Below the pieces are notes generated by a model, which saw nothing but the letters and a program-made list of their open reading frames with translations, searched no databases and was not told the DNA's origin. Below are positions 25,764-60,560 of a DNA stretch of 64,000 nucleotides, piece after piece. The stretch is from NCBI GenBank assembly GCA_003342815.1, contig PTEX01000003.1, positions 5,165,898 through 5,229,897 of the forward strand. Direction: 5' to 3'. This DNA is from Eudromia elegans (taxonomy: Eukaryota; Chordata; Aves; Tinamiformes; Tinamidae). A program made the position numbers and the translations under genes. How positions within the stretch are numbered: the first letter of the stretch is position 1; each line of letters starts with the position of its first letter.

Positions 25764-27936
25764 ATAAACTCCTTCTATACTATCCGAGTCCTAGTTTCAA
25801 TGTTTTTACATGTTTTGTTATCAGTATAATGAGAAGAGCAGCAGTTAGGAGCACTTGTTCCTCTGGGAGGCAGGGAATGCCAACACCCTCTACGCGGGAT
25901 AGTCTCCTTGGGATCCCAGGCTCTGTCCTGTGCTGCCAGGAGCTAAGCCCTGTTCCTGCCTGGCATTTCCACAGTCCCCAGCTCCGGAAAATAAAACATC
26001 CTTTGGCCTGAAATACCAGGAGCTGCAGAGTTTGGAGCCTGGTTTCCCTGCAGGTCAGGAAACCAGTGAGGAAAGAAGCAAGTTTCGGAAAAAGATGTTT
26101 GTTTCTTTCCTCAGAAGTTCATTAGAAACCGGCATGCTGATTCAAGGTCTGCTGATTTTGATGAGCTGGCGTTTTCTGACGAAAAGCAGTTGTTTTGATG
26201 GAAAAACGCCCAGCTGGCTGGGTGATGTAGGCTGCTCCCCAGCAGCCCTGATGGCCTCGGCAGCCTCATCAGCCCCGGCAGCCCCGGTCCCGCTGCTGCC
26301 ACCGTGGTGCTGTCCTGCGCTGCCCGGGCGCTGGGGCCTGGGGAGAGGTTCCAAGGCAGCTGCGGGAGGTTCACGAGGGTCCCATCGTTGTCCTGTGTCG
26401 CATCTCCCCGTCCATCTCTTCATCGAGGCAGGGCCTCCTCTCTGCCTGGTGACGCACCACTATAAGGCAGGGCTCACGCGTCTCCTGAGCGGTCTCCAAT
26501 TTGTTTATTGGCAGTGACAAAAGCAGTTTTACTTCTATCAGCAGAGACGAGGCAGCTGCAAGAGGGCAGGCGGCTTTGCCTGGTGCGTTATCAGCAAGGC
26601 TGCCAGCTCAGCGCGATCTCTCAACCCTTTGTGCCGGGGGCTCGGCAGAAGACAGCAGTGCAAGCTGCTGATTTACACTCTGCTGTGCTGCGGGTTAGAA
26701 ACACATGATTCCGACCGCCGCGCACAGAAAGGGAACGCACGCAGCAGCGGGTGGGCGTGTGGCCCCCGCAGGGTATGGCAGTGCATCTCTAGTAGCGGCT
26801 AATCCAGACGGGCTGTTGGGGTTGCCGGCAGGGTGTGAACAGTTTGCCTCAACTCGTACCTTGGAGTCGAGCTGCTAGGGGCAGCTGAGGGCAGTTGGGG
26901 CTGGTGGCACTGGGGTGCTCTGTGTCTTGGCAGCCTGACACTGTCACCTGCTGCCTGGCACGGAGGGGAGCAGGACGACAGAGGGGAACTGTAGCCGTCA
27001 CCAAAGCTCGTAGCGATGGGAGAGACCCCAGAGAAACACAAACGTGCCGAAGACCCGGCTTGGTGCTGGCTGAATCACACGAACATACACAACTTCATGA
27101 GGACAAATAAAGTAGAAAATATTTAAGGGCACTTACTGGCAGGAAAAGCTTGAGAGATGCTTTTTCCCCCAGTAACTAGGTGTTTTGCAGATTTAAAATA
27201 CTTTTTCACTGTCTGTTCTCCAGCCACACAGCTCTAAGGACTTGGAACCCCTCTCTTCTACCCGTCTCCACTGTAGCAGATGCACCCAGGTCGCTCTGAC
27301 CTTTTTACAGCCTGTTTTGTATCTTGGTTTTTGGGGGCGTTGGGAACCCTGCAGGCGCTGCTGCCGCCAGGAGGGGTGGCCCTGCTTTGGGCTGCATGGT
27401 GCCGCCGGGTATGCGGGGCATGGCGGATGTGGTTGAGGACAGCAGAGCCCCGTGGCCTTGGCCAAGCTCACGCGTTCCGTGGCCGGGACGACTCTGTCAT
27501 AGCGCCCGGGTGCTTTCACCGCCGCGCCTCGGTGCTGCAAGCCCAAGGCTCGCTCCACTCCCACAAACTGGCCCTAGGAATCAGCACGCGGGGCGCCTGC
27601 CACGAGGCCCTGGGGAGGTGCCCGCAGCTGCCCTCATGTCCACCGTGTCCACATCCACCCCACTCCAGACCCCTCGCAGGACCACGTGGATGGCAGCGCC
27701 ACGGGCAGGGCTCGTCCCGGCGGGGGCTCCTCTCTGCCGGCCTCCATCACCCGGCCCGTGCCCGCGTGGGGCTGCCTTGCTCCTTCAGCACACCTCCCAT
27801 CACTCCAGTGCTGATCCGCAGACTGAGGAAGAGCACCAGAAGCAGCAGGGATTTCGCACCCGCGCGCATGCACATGCACATGCACAGAGTGTGGGAACAC
27901 TCGCCTTTAACTGTACGCTGCCACGAGCAGCACAGC

Positions 27937-27957
27937 TTTATTTATTTATTTATTTAA
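27937..27957. repeat. TTTA tetranucleotide microsatellite
   Basis: This is a short run of TTTA units in otherwise GC-rich intergenic DNA. Confidence 0.85.
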
Positions 27958-30400
27958 GCTTCCCAAATGCTCTAACTGCAGCTTTCACCTGCTGCACCAA
28001 TTTCAAGCTCTCTCTGTCAAAGCTGAACAGAACCGGACAGAAAGCAGAAGCTGGGTAAAAGCTAAAAGCATTAGCAAAGAAGAGCCATTCCGCAGAGGGT
28101 ATCAGCTTCTTTCCACTCCTCTGGCAAGACACATTTAAATGCATCTGCTCCCTAATTGTATCTTTAAGAGCCCCGGCCCTTTACTGGTAGTGATTGCTGA
28201 GGTGGCAGCATTGCCGATCGTGATATACCATGGGAGAGCAGAAGGGCGCGTTGGGAAGGGCCGAGGGCAGCCAGCGGTGTACAGCAAGAGCAGGCGAGGT
28301 CGCTGAGTGGTCCTCTCAGGGTGACATCGGGTGGGAATGGGCAAAGAAAATTCCTGTTTCTGAGAAACTTGCCACCTAAACATCGCTCTGAAATTATCTG
28401 TATTGTCAGAAGGAAGCCGCTGGAGGCCAGCGCCAGCTCCGAGCCGCAGGAGTTTGGGAAATGGCGGTTTCCTCGGGGCATGGGGGAGCGGGGCTGGGCG
28501 GCAGGGCGGGACCCGCGGCCTCCCCGTCACGCCAGCACGTGCAGCAGGGATGGGCGGCGGGACGGGCTCGGCGTCCCCGCGAGGCGCTGCTGCTCTGCTG
28601 CCACAGCCCGCTCCACAGCTGGGCTCGGGCCCAGCTTCCCCCCACCAGCGTGCGGACAAAAGCTCTGGGGCCGATCACAGCTTCTCTGACCGTCAGATGC
28701 CTTCAGCGTGCTGGCTTTCAAACAGCGTACTGCCAGGGCCCATGTATCTTCCAGCGACCAGGCAGCAACATCTTCCAGCGTTTTTAGGTATAACAACTGC
28801 CTACTGTTATGGGGAGCTGGGGCTGTGCTGTGGGTAGGCTGGTGAAGCAAGTGCAGTGAGCTGGGTGTGGGGAAGCGCTGGCCCACGGGGAGCAGCCGCG
28901 CCGGCCCCACGGCTCGCTGCCGTCACCCGCCAGCTCTTCCCACCGGGACGCCGCGCTGGAGGCCAGGCCCGTCAGCGAACCAGATGGGTACAAGGGCTTT
29001 ACGTGCACTAACCTGTGGGATAAAACACACTGTTATGGATAGCACTGCTGTTTACTGCAGGGTAAATAACAACGTTACAGTCAACCAGTACAGAAGACCT
29101 CATGATGACTCTGTGCCGGCAGATTGAAGGGCACAGAGGCACCACGCGGTCCATGGGGACGGCCTCTGGCAGAGCCCAGGCAGGAAGAGGCCGGGCCAGG
29201 CCCTGGGTGACACTGGGCTGTTTGCTACGGACACAAACAGGTCCAAGCCCTCTGCCCCCGGGAGCCACCGAAGCCAAAGGCAAATACCTCAGGTAAGCAT
29301 CTGCAGGAGGAACCGCAGGCTTGTTTTTGAGATGACATGAAGGGGATTATCCTCCCCCTCCTGCTGTAAACTGGGGGAGAAGGTCATAGTGACGGCCCCC
29401 GGGGCTGCCCCGGCCACACGCGGCAGCGTCAGAGCTGCCCATGGCGCAGGCAGGTCCCTCTCCATAGTCAGGCTGTTGCCATTAAAGCCTGTGACCACGC
29501 CAGCCTTGCCTCAGAGGGATTGTTTTCAGTGCTGTTTCCTGAGAAAATGGGGCTTATCTGTTGATTCCCCAAACAAGTTTAACGCTGATATTTGATACAG
29601 GTGCAAAGGTCCCCAGGCTGTAAAGGTCCTGCGTTTGTACCAGTGGCTGGTACCGAGAGTCTAAATTATGAATGCCCTTGGTGAGCAAAAGGCAAACGGA
29701 GCCCCGTTGTCTTACATTGCTTTGGCACCTGGTGCTGGCCAGCAAGCATGCTGCCTGTGCAGACCAGCCATGACATGAACCATCTTTGCTCTGGGTGGCC
29801 TTGGAGCTGCACAAGGAAGCAGGCGGGGCTGGGTGGAGGTGGCATTCAGACAACACAGAGGGCACGGCTGGAGGGAGCCACGCTGCTGAGTTCCAGTGCT
29901 CCCCGAACGGCTGGTTTCAAGGTGGTTTCAAGGTGTCTTGGTTTCATCCATGCTTCTGGAAATCAGGACTTCATGCTTTTAAAGTGATTCCTGATGGCAT
30001 TTTTGGGTTTCCATTTCTCGCTCCTTAGAACCTGCTGCCACCTTAAAACCTCAGGTACCTCGTGCATTGCTATGTGCCCCCCACCTTGCCCAGCTTGGCT
30101 TGCAGGAAGGCAGGGGCAGCAGCTGGTGAGATGAGTACAGGGCTGTGGCAAACACCACCAGGAGGCACTGGCTTGGGCACGGACAGGAGGGGGAGCGCAA
30201 GAGGGACAGGGGGTTAGGGCCTTGAAGAGATGGAGTGGTACAGCAGAAAGGCCACGACTGGCAAGGGAAAGCAGGTGGTGTTAAAGAGGAGGAACTATGC
30301 TGATGATAGTTACCACCACCCCAGCTGTAATTATTTATGGAACTGCCTTTTTTAGCATCTAGCTCATTAGGCACTTTGCAATAACTCATTCCATTAGTTT

Positions 30401-32138
30401 GTGTTATCCCGAACTCGATCCCTTCATTTTCACAGAGACTGCAATATCCTTTACACTCTTCCTGAGAGCGCTCCTGTGGACTGCAGAGCGAGCAGTCTCC
30501 TGCTGTACTCTGGAATGTCTCATATTCATGGCAGGAAAATTTGCATGTTATAAACTTGGAAAAACTAATTTAATATGTAAAAAAAACAAACATTCTGTAA
30601 TCCTTTAAAACCTCCTTATTGCTCAGAGACACAAATACGGAGGAGTTTGAAATGCCACGTGATTTATTGAATTTAGAAACGTGAGGACAGGCCACAAGAA
30701 TGACATTTTGTAACTGCACATTAATAAAAAAAAGTAAAGCCATTAAGTTGGAATTACAATCACAGCAGCTACTTGCTGAACAAACCAACAGATATGAGAG
30801 CAAAGAGGAGTCAACCTACTTCAAGCACATACTAGAATGCAAGAATGAAGAAACTTTTCTATGAAGTCCTGCAGTTTCAGATTCCTGTAATTACACCCTA
30901 AAGCATGTAATGTGGGCATGTTAGCTACAGTAACATTTTAGATAAATCAGCTGGAGAAATAAAACATAGGAGGGATGTAGGGAGAAAGAGGAGATCCAGA
31001 GGGATAGAGGGATAGAACTGCTTAGACAGGACCTTTTCAGATTAATTTATCATTCACCTGTAACAAAATATGCCTTTTGCAGGAGTCCTTTCAAACTGAA
31101 AGGCTTTTAAAGCTTATTAAACCCTTCTGGGCAGCGTGTAATTAAAGGCGTATCTAAAGCCAACTCACAAAACGATTTTAACATGGAAAGGTTTCTGAAT
31201 AATGATGCTAGCCTGGACATACAATTTTATGGTGTATTGGCTGGTGAAAGTCCCCTGTTGAATCATCTTAAGAGAAGTAACAGTTGCAAAAACAGAAATC
31301 TGTGTTCTGGGTTGATCACTTACTGAAAAACATGTCATTTAAAAATAAAAAATTATTAAGATTTTTTCAGAGGTACAAATGGGAACTACACACCTTATTC
31401 TTAGATGTTTTGAATATCATTCATAATCTCTCTTAACACCGAGTAAGTGGCACTTATATTTATTAAATTGGCTAAATTCCAATCAGATAATGAAGGTGAA
31501 ATGATTAGGTTCACTCTGTTAAATACACAGACAAGAAAGCCAGCAAATTAGGGAGACAGAGCATAAGCATATAAATATACAGGCACCTGTGAAAACACTC
31601 AGAAAGGATAAGTGCCATTATTTTATTTCACTGGCTGATTCAGCACAGAGGAATCACTGTATTTTCCTTGACACCTCACACTAGGTAAGAAGATCAGTAA
31701 CAGACCAAAGATATCCACCATCTTCTCCCCTGCTCTACCGGTTGCTTCTCTTCCGTGCTGCTGTAGAGCCACTGCATCTCACACACACGAGGCTTCGTCA
31801 CGTGCATCCCCCACCCAAGAACAACAGTGAGTTAGGCAAATGCAAAGGGAAGAGATAAAAACAGGCAACACTATGCCAGTAAGTAGAAAGAAAAAATTCA
31901 AGTTGAAGCCACTATAAATAAGTGACCTTTAAATGGTCCTCTTGAAATACTCGCTAGTTTAATTCAACAGATCTTGAACTGCATGAAACTTGAAATGTGT
32001 TACTTAACATCATATCTCAAAAAAAAGACAGATTTCACTTATTTTCAGAAACCTTAGGAGATGACAAACTCTCCTGTCAAATATATACAAATTATCACCT
32101 CAAGATGAACAGTCTATATCTTAGATATACCCTCTCTT
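30401..32138. other. AT-rich sequence downstream of TMEM67
   Basis: Composition drops sharply to AT-rich near 30.4 kb and stays so through TMEM67. No gene, repeat family or structural RNA was recognised here. Confidence 0.5.
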
Positions 32139-32144
32139 TTTATT
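32139..32144 (-). terminator. TMEM67: Candidate TMEM67 poly(A) signal
   Basis: AATAAA on the minus strand lies about 257 bases past the stop codon and is the first canonical signal I see, implying a short 3'UTR. Usage is inferred. Confidence 0.5.
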
Positions 32145-32400
32145 TTCATTATAAAATAACTGTGCCTCTGCTTATTTTCATATACTTTTCCTTTCAGAGG
32201 GTTACAGCTTAGTATTCACAAATTTAAAAATATTTCATGTTACACAAAAAAAACCCTAAAAATCCAAAATATAAAAATGTTAAAAACATCACACCATTAT
32301 TGAAGAGCATACTACAGTTAACCTGTAGATCAGAGCTGCTTTCCTCCCGCACAATTTCCATGATTAACTCCTCAACAAGGATTTTCATCTTCTTAATCAA

Positions 32401-56231
<23,831 letters not shown>

Positions 56232-56399
56232 GGCTGCCGTCGCCGTGGCTACCGCCGCGCGCAGCGCGCGTGCCCATTGGCCAGGCGCCCCGCGTACGGA
56301 GCGCGCGCAGGGACACGCCGAGAAGGCGAAGCGGCGCGAAGACGCGCCGAAGGTATACGGTTGTTTTCCTCCCCAACGACACGGGGAGCGGGCGGTTCC

Positions 56400-57180
56400 C
56401 ATCGAGTCCAAGACAGCAGCTCCTTCCCTACCAGGCACCCAAGCGGGGGAACCGGGAAGATTTGGAGGGTTATTCCCCCCGCCCCGTACCACTTGTATAT
56501 GGTATATGTATATGCACCAAGATAACTTCTCAAGATTCTCTTATTTATTTATTGCACTTCAACAAATAGCAGGTTCTGGATGCCAGGATAGGCAGCTCCA
56601 CAACTCCTGCTCAGCCTCATATGATTTATTTTCTAGCTTCTTCCTGAAACAAAACAGGATATTTTGAACTAGCAATTTACAAAGGCACAGGGAAATGCTT
56701 TAGATGTGGCTCTGCAGAAGACTTAATCAGAAACTATTCTCTAATTCTGCAGCCTATGCTCAGGAGAAACATTTCACATGCTTTTTCCCCCATCCCTGAA
56801 GACAAAGTAGGGTTGCTGGCATGATCAAAGAATACCTGAGTGTCTTCTGTGTATCGGAAAGGACCTGATATTATAACTGCTGTCTAGAAACAGAAAGCAG
56901 CATGTGTAAAACCCTAGGAAGGAGGAGGAAATAAACACTAAACAGCCACCAAACCATGCTGCACTTAACACTCCTAGCATAGCCCACCTCTCCCCTTCCC
57001 CAGGTGAAGCCTCACCGTCACCTCCTCCCTCCACTTTCTCTCAGGACAACCACAGAGCCAACCATGGGGAAGTTTAGTTTGCTGACTGGTTGTCCCTGAG
57101 CTTTAGGAAGCTCCTGTGAGGGAAGCAGAGGGGACAAAATACCGCTCTAACTGCGAGAGCAGCCCCGGGACCAAGGCCTG
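56400..57180. other. Spacer between TMEM67 and RBM12B promoters
   Basis: This lower-GC stretch separates the two CpG-rich blocks. It contains a TTTATTTATTTATT run near 56542 and no recognised gene or repeat family. A donor-like AG|gtatac sits near 56351 on plus. Confidence 0.5.
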
Positions 57181-57229
57181 GCAGTCGCGACGCCGCGGCA
57201 CACACAGACTCCCCCTCTCGCCCCCGGCG

Positions 57230-57415
57230 CATAACCAACGGCATAAGCGCATGCGCAGATCCTGCCCCCACAGCGCGTAACCAGTGGCATTCGCGAACGC
57301 GCATGCGCAGATCCTGCCCTCGCACATACCGGGGCGTACGCGAACGCGCATGCGCAGAGTCCTCCTCCCACTACCGAGGCTAGTGGCATACGCGAATGCG
57401 CATGCGCGGCGCAAA
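57230..57415. repeat. Imperfect tandem repeat carrying four NRF-1 palindromes
   Basis: Four units of 47-52 bp share a core of the form (A)GTGGCAT.CGCGAA followed by GCGCATGCGC and, in two units, AGATCCTGCCC. The palindromes are at 57247-57256, 57299-57308, 57346-57355 and 57398-57407. Further NRF-1-like sites follow outside the repeat: a partial GCATGCGCAC near 57451 and TGCGCAGGCGCA at 57524-57535. Confidence 0.9.
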
Positions 57416-57544
57416 GTGCGGAGCACTGCGGGAGGTGCCGTGCGCTCCGAGCATGCGCACGAGCGCGCCGCGGGCCCGGAAGGACTAGGGCGCGCTCGGG
57501 CGCGGGGTCGAAGGGGAGCGTGTTGCGCAGGCGCAGTTCGGTTT

Positions 57545-57651
57545 CGCGGCCGCCCGCTAGAGAAGAAGGAAGGAGGGAGGCGACGCCATCTTGGTGGTGG
57601 GGAGCTGCAGGGAGCGGGCTCGGGGCGCGGCCTGGCCCGGCGGCTTGGCCG
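57545..57651 (+). other. RBM12B: Probable RBM12B first (noncoding) exon
   Basis: GC-rich sequence containing the YY1-type element ends at a donor-like G|gtgggt at 57652. It would splice to the acceptor at 60531-60532 before the coding exon, or to the small exon at 59783. Other donors in this GC-rich region cannot be excluded, and the 5' end is a guess. Confidence 0.45.
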
Positions 57652-60532
57652 GTGGGTGCCTGGCGCGAGGGAGGGCGCCCGGCCGCCCGGGGCGCTGCGC
57701 GGAGCGGTTCGGTTGCGCGCGGCCGGTCCCCGTCCCGGCGGGCGGCGCTCACCGCGCACTCCCTTAGAGCCCCGTCCCGGCCCTCGCCTCTTCCGACAGC
57801 GCTGCGAGAGCTTCTCCTTGTGGCACCAGCCTCCGCGGTTGCTCGGGCCTGGATTAAATTGCTGGAGTTAAATACATATTTATACATAATTATATATTTA
57901 ATCCTGGATTTTTAATCTTTGCTCTGGAGAAGGCTGAAGCAAGGAGTGTCCCCTCCCTGAACTCACCGATTTCTTTTTAACTCGCACGTCTCTTAAAACT
58001 TTCTTTTTTTTTTTTTTTTTTTTTTTTTATTTTCACCAAATTGTGGAGTTCTGGTTAAACTGTGGAGGTGTTTCTATTGACTTGTGTGCTTCGGGGCATG
58101 GAGGTCTTGTGGCCCAGTAGTAGATATACTAGTCCAGTGCAAATCTGCTTTCCTAAGGTGCTTACATGCCTCTTCCAAAGCGAGGCAGTAGGAATGTTTA
58201 ATGGGATTTGGGATGTGCTCTGCAATGGCTGTGGAAGTGTAGGTGAGTGTAGGTGCAGTGCTGGTTTCTAGTTATTTCAATTTGAGTAGAGAATAGTAAT
58301 AGGCTGCACTCTTCTGTGCTTTTGCAGTTGTTGAAATGAGGTTGTTCTTTGCTTATTATCTAAGCACTTGTTCTTTGAAGGCCTTGCTCATTTGAAGATC
58401 TGGTCTTAGTCATGTTATTTTCATCTTAAAACACCCCTAAAACACATTTTTGTTAATTCATTTATGTAGCTGGACGGCTTTTCTGTGTTTGCTACCACAT
58501 CTTGACTGCTTGGTGGGCTCGGTAGCAAAGCCTCATTATCTGGACTTTCCTTCCCTTTTGTGGACTTCTTAAATATCGTGTTGTGATCTGGAACCAGTGT
58601 GACTCGTTTGAGCACCGCAGTTTGCATTTTGTATCCGTGGGCCATCGTGGAGAACTTGACATTTACCGACAAAGAAGTACTGAGGATATCTGGTTCTGAA
58701 TGGAGGCTGAAAAGTGGGATAGAAATGCAGAATTATGAAATTCAGAAGTGCTACAGATTCCGTACGCCGTGAAATAGCAGGTCAGCGGATTTGACTTTTC
58801 AAGAAACAAAAGTTTTGTGAGAAAGTTCTGCCTTTGAATTCTCACCTTGCTTGTTGGCGCTGCTCTCCCATCTGTTGAGAAGATATATTATAAAAATATG
58901 GAAAGCTGGTGATCTTCATAGCAGTTGTCAAGCAGTTGTTTTCAGGTTATGTTTACAAAGCTAGTTTGGAAGCAACATAGAATCAATTAAAGAACTTTGG
59001 TGTTTTTCTGTAAGTTCTGGAGGAGTGATTAGTTACTGTGTTTGACAGACACTATCCAGCAGTGTGTTATAATAGTTGTTACAGAGCATGGGTTTTTGGC
59101 CAGGGATGTTTTGAGACGCTTGTCATCAAGATACTGGGCTTTAAAATTTTATTTTTAAATCATTAAAGGATGTAGCCGTTTGTTATGGAGGCTCATGTTT
59201 ATTCTGTGAGAGTACTGTGTATGAATCTTGTGACACTAGGTGACAGTTTAGAAAACTGGGATGCATTCAAGTAGTGTGTTAAGTGATTCCTAGTATTATA
59301 TTGAAAGACAGTGCCCTTGCGTGCACTACTGAAATGGTGAGTAGCATTCCCTTGTTATGAGCTTTGAAAGCAGGTGGACTTCAGAAGAACGGACACGTGC
59401 TTGGGATGGACTTGGGCGCCTTTCAAGGACTCAAAGAATTGAGGGTTTCCCCTCACTTTACAACCAGTCTTTCTCATTCAGCAGTTCAGTGTGGCACAGT
59501 TAATGAGATAACCTCAGCGTATTTTCAGCTTTTGCAGAAGCCGAGTTAACTTTAATTTTCTTTACCTCTAATATGGAGACACAAAGATGCAATACGCAGC
59601 ATTATACTGCTTTTCTCTTGGATCAAGAAAGGAGTTCTTCACAGGACCTCAGACTGTGCTTTCGTTACGGTGCTTGGCTTTAGTATTAGCCACTGCTATG
59701 GATGAGCTGCAGCAGTGTAGCACAGTATGTAAACCGAAGTACGGATATCAGCCATTAATTATGTTTCATTTTCTTTCCACAGTTAAGTTGATTTTACAGA
59801 ATTTATCAGGTCTTCCAAGCAGATACAGGTAAGCTGCCAAAAGCTTAACACTTCTCACTGAGTACTGTGAAAAGATCACACACGGCCTTTCCTCACAGAC
59901 TTGTGGCTGGGAAATAGGATATACTCTCCTGAGTGCATGCGGCTGCTGCAGTTAATACTCTGACTACGTGAAAGAGACAACATTTTTGAACGCTGAGAAA
60001 ATAGAAACGTTTTTGAACAGAACTGATCACCGGGTAGAGCAGCTTGACAAAGCATTAAAGTCATCATTGTTGGCGAATTGCTTCATTTTTCAGTGATGTA
60101 GTTATTCTTTTTTCATTCCCTATTACCATCTAGTATTTTCTGCATTATGATAGAAAGTCTTTTGACCTAAGGAAACAGGAATTTTTTTTGCTCCTTAGGA
60201 CTGGACAGAGATCTCTGGCATACAGTAATTATGCCGTGAAAGTCTTAGGTGTTCCTTATGTATTGTGGATGGTGAGGAGTGACTTAGGTGGATTTTGTTG
60301 CCCTTAGGATAGGGAATATTGATCTGTGCACATGTGCAGGTGGAATAGCCAATTGTTCTGACTAATCAACTTTCAGTGAATCCTGCCTTAATCTTTTTCT
60401 TGTGAGTTGTTTGATGCCTTCTCTCTTGTTTGAGACAAGGATATTCATAAAAAAGGCTCTAGCTTAAGTGTTAAGATACTATAATAGCAGAGTACTAAAG
60501 ACGTGCTATCATGTGTACCTTTTTGTCTGCAG
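57652..60532 (+). other. RBM12B: RBM12B 5'UTR intron region
   Basis: The interval runs from the probable exon 1 donor to the acceptor tttttgtctgcag at 60532. It contains a long T tract (about 58001-58028) and one candidate internal exon (59783-59828). No other coding potential was recognised. Confidence 0.65.
59783..59828 (+). other. RBM12B: Candidate alternative 5'UTR exon of RBM12B
   Basis: A 46-base segment is bounded by a strong acceptor (tttcattttctttccacag) and a strong donor (ACAG|gtaagc). It carries no ATG and sits between the promoter and the coding exon, so it fits an untranslated exon included in some transcripts. The sites are seen; use is inferred. Confidence 0.55.
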
Positions 60533-60560
60533 GTGATTTTTGCTGTGGGTTGAGCTCAGC

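Larger units (their letters stand above)
19304..30400. other. GC-rich intergenic region without a supported gene
   Basis: From about 20 to 30 kb the sequence is clearly richer in G+C than the flanks, with CpG-rich patches near 20.7-20.95, 26.2-26.9, 27.3-27.9, 28.4-28.95 and 29.1-29.5 kb. Long open frames such as 27280-27957 and 27324-28058 overlap in several phases, as expected from composition. I could not build a spliced coding gene. A long noncoding RNA starting in one of the CpG-rich patches is possible but unsupported here. Confidence 0.5.
57180..57800 (+). promoter_or_regulatory. CpG-island promoter of RBM12B
   Basis: This is a strongly CpG-rich block upstream of RBM12B. It contains the NRF-1 palindrome array (57247-57407), an ETS/GABP-type CCGGAAG (57476-57482), and a YY1-type GCCATCTTGG (57585-57594), a motif often found just downstream of transcription starts. 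This combination without a TATA box is typical of housekeeping promoters. The start site is inferred to lie around 57.54-57.58 kb. Confidence 0.8.

Noticed and set aside
27280..28058. 225- and 244-codon overlapping plus-strand frames
   Set aside because: Two phases are open over the same GC-rich sequence, neither has a family resemblance, and no splice sites extend them.
57147..57887. Minus-strand frames of 218 and 246 codons opposite the RBM12B promoter
   Set aside because: They translate the NRF-1 repeat (recurring ACAFA/HARSRMP segments) in reverse and are composition artefacts.
60540..60560. Upstream in-frame ATG adding seven residues to RBM12B
   Set aside because: It lies eight bases from the splice acceptor in a weaker context, while the ATG at 60561 matches the mammalian N-terminus.
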